Below, piece by piece: positions 32,578 through 32,887 of a stretch of 32,887 nt of DNA. Origin of the DNA: an uncultured Verrucomicrobia subdivision 3 bacterium. GTDB lineage: Bacteria > Verrucomicrobiota > Verrucomicrobiia > Limisphaerales > UBA11358. The stretch is from the NCBI GenBank assembly GCA_903827955.1, contig CAIKKJ010000041.1, positions 1 to 32,887 of the forward strand, in the 5' to 3' direction. How positions within the stretch are numbered: the first letter of the stretch is position 1; each line of letters opens with the position of its first letter. Under the pieces are notes generated by a model. That model had not been told where the DNA came from, searched no databases, and saw nothing but the letters and a program-made list of their open reading frames with translations. Position numbers and translations under genes: made by a program.

Positions 32578-32887
32578 ATGCACGAATTGATTCAGAAGCT
32601 GAACGACTGGTATTCCCACGCGCTACAATCCGGCGGCTATCCGCTCGTCGCCTTCATGATGACGGTGGAAAGCTCGCTCTTCCCGCTGCCGAGCGAAATC
32701 GTCATCCCGCCCGCCGCGCATCTTGCGCACACGGGGCAAATACCGCTGTCGCTCTGGGGCATCGTGCTCGCGGGAACCATCGGCTCGTGGCTCGGCGCGA
32801 CGGTGATGTATTGGGCGTCACGCGTCGCCGGTCGACCGCTGGTGATGAAGTTTGGAAAATATTTTTTTATCTCCGAGGAAAAAGTCG
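32578..32887 (+). CDS. DedA (VTT/SNARE-associated) family membrane protein, 3' end off-window
   Basis: The first 103 codons of a gene starting at ATG 32578, cut by the window end. The protein begins MHELIQKLNDWYSHALQSGGYPLVAFMMTVESSLFP, then LPSEIVIPPAAHLAHTG, a hydrophobic helix LWGIVLAGTIGSWLGATVMYWAS, and RVAGRPLVMKFGKYFFIS. The acidic residue and PSE in ESSLFPLPSE, and the G-x-x-x-G helix, are hallmarks of DedA membrane proteins, now linked to undecaprenyl phosphate and phospholipid translocation. It may share a transcript with argH. A carrier-lipid recycling role would fit a genome with this much glycan synthesis nearby, but that is inference. Confidence 0.9.
   Translation, partial: MHELIQKLNDWYSHALQSGGYPLVAFMMTVESSLFPLPSEIVIPPAAHLAHTGQIPLSLWGIVLAGTIGSWLGATVMYWASRVAGRPLVMKFGKYFFISEEKV

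Overview
The window looks like a chromosomal segment of a member of the Verrucomicrobiota. The clearest evidence is the partial 16S rRNA gene at the left edge (minus strand). It carries the EUB338-III type variant of the 338 region at 1032-1049, which is the probe version made for Verrucomicrobia, and the start GAACGAACGCTGGCGGCG that is usual in that phylum. The protein genes fit this: G+C-rich, tightly packed, and almost without Shine-Dalgarno motifs. Genus cannot be told from the window; lineages around Pedosphaera/Limisphaerales are a guess.

Layout. 1-1387: 16S rRNA (3' end off-window), preceded by a leader with a boxA antitermination site, a boxB-like hairpin, a terminator-like hairpin and a candidate promoter. 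1802-4944: two divergent zinc metallopeptidase genes (a small HExxH protein and a secreted M16 HxxEH protease). 5089-13605: ten genes on the plus strand with little or no space between them: yicC, gmk, coaC, an NtrB/NtrC-like two-component pair, a small membrane protein, a squalene/phytoene synthase, an HpnK/ChbG-type deacetylase, a small DMT-family transporter and a glycosyltransferase. The last four look like a unit making and moving an amino-sugar-bearing lipid, possibly hopanoid-related.

13562-30995 is a surface-glycoconjugate island in blocks of alternating strand: GT9, Wzy/WaaL-like membrane protein, acyltransferase 3 and FkbM methyltransferase (minus); two GT4 enzymes (plus); GT9, three different SAM methyltransferases, a Wzt-type ABC ATPase with a C-terminal extension and a GT2 (minus); a GMC-type flavoprotein with a four-cysteine motif and an NAD-dependent epimerase/reductase (plus); and a GT-C-like polytopic protein (minus). 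No Wzm permease is encoded next to Wzt. The right edge returns to housekeeping functions: argH and the start of a DedA-family gene.

Non-coding structure is rich: a 14-bp-period repeat family at two intergenic sites, a MITE-like element with terminal inverted repeats and 6-bp flanking direct repeats, a 10-bp tandem repeat before the epimerase gene, overlapping hairpins after the M16 gene, and a 15-nt in-frame duplication inside the histidine kinase. No CRISPR array, tRNA, transposase or phage gene was seen. The most promising leads are the squalene synthase/HpnK/flippase/GT operon, the methyltransferase-Wzt cluster, the mobile-looking repeats and the apparent lack of Shine-Dalgarno sites.
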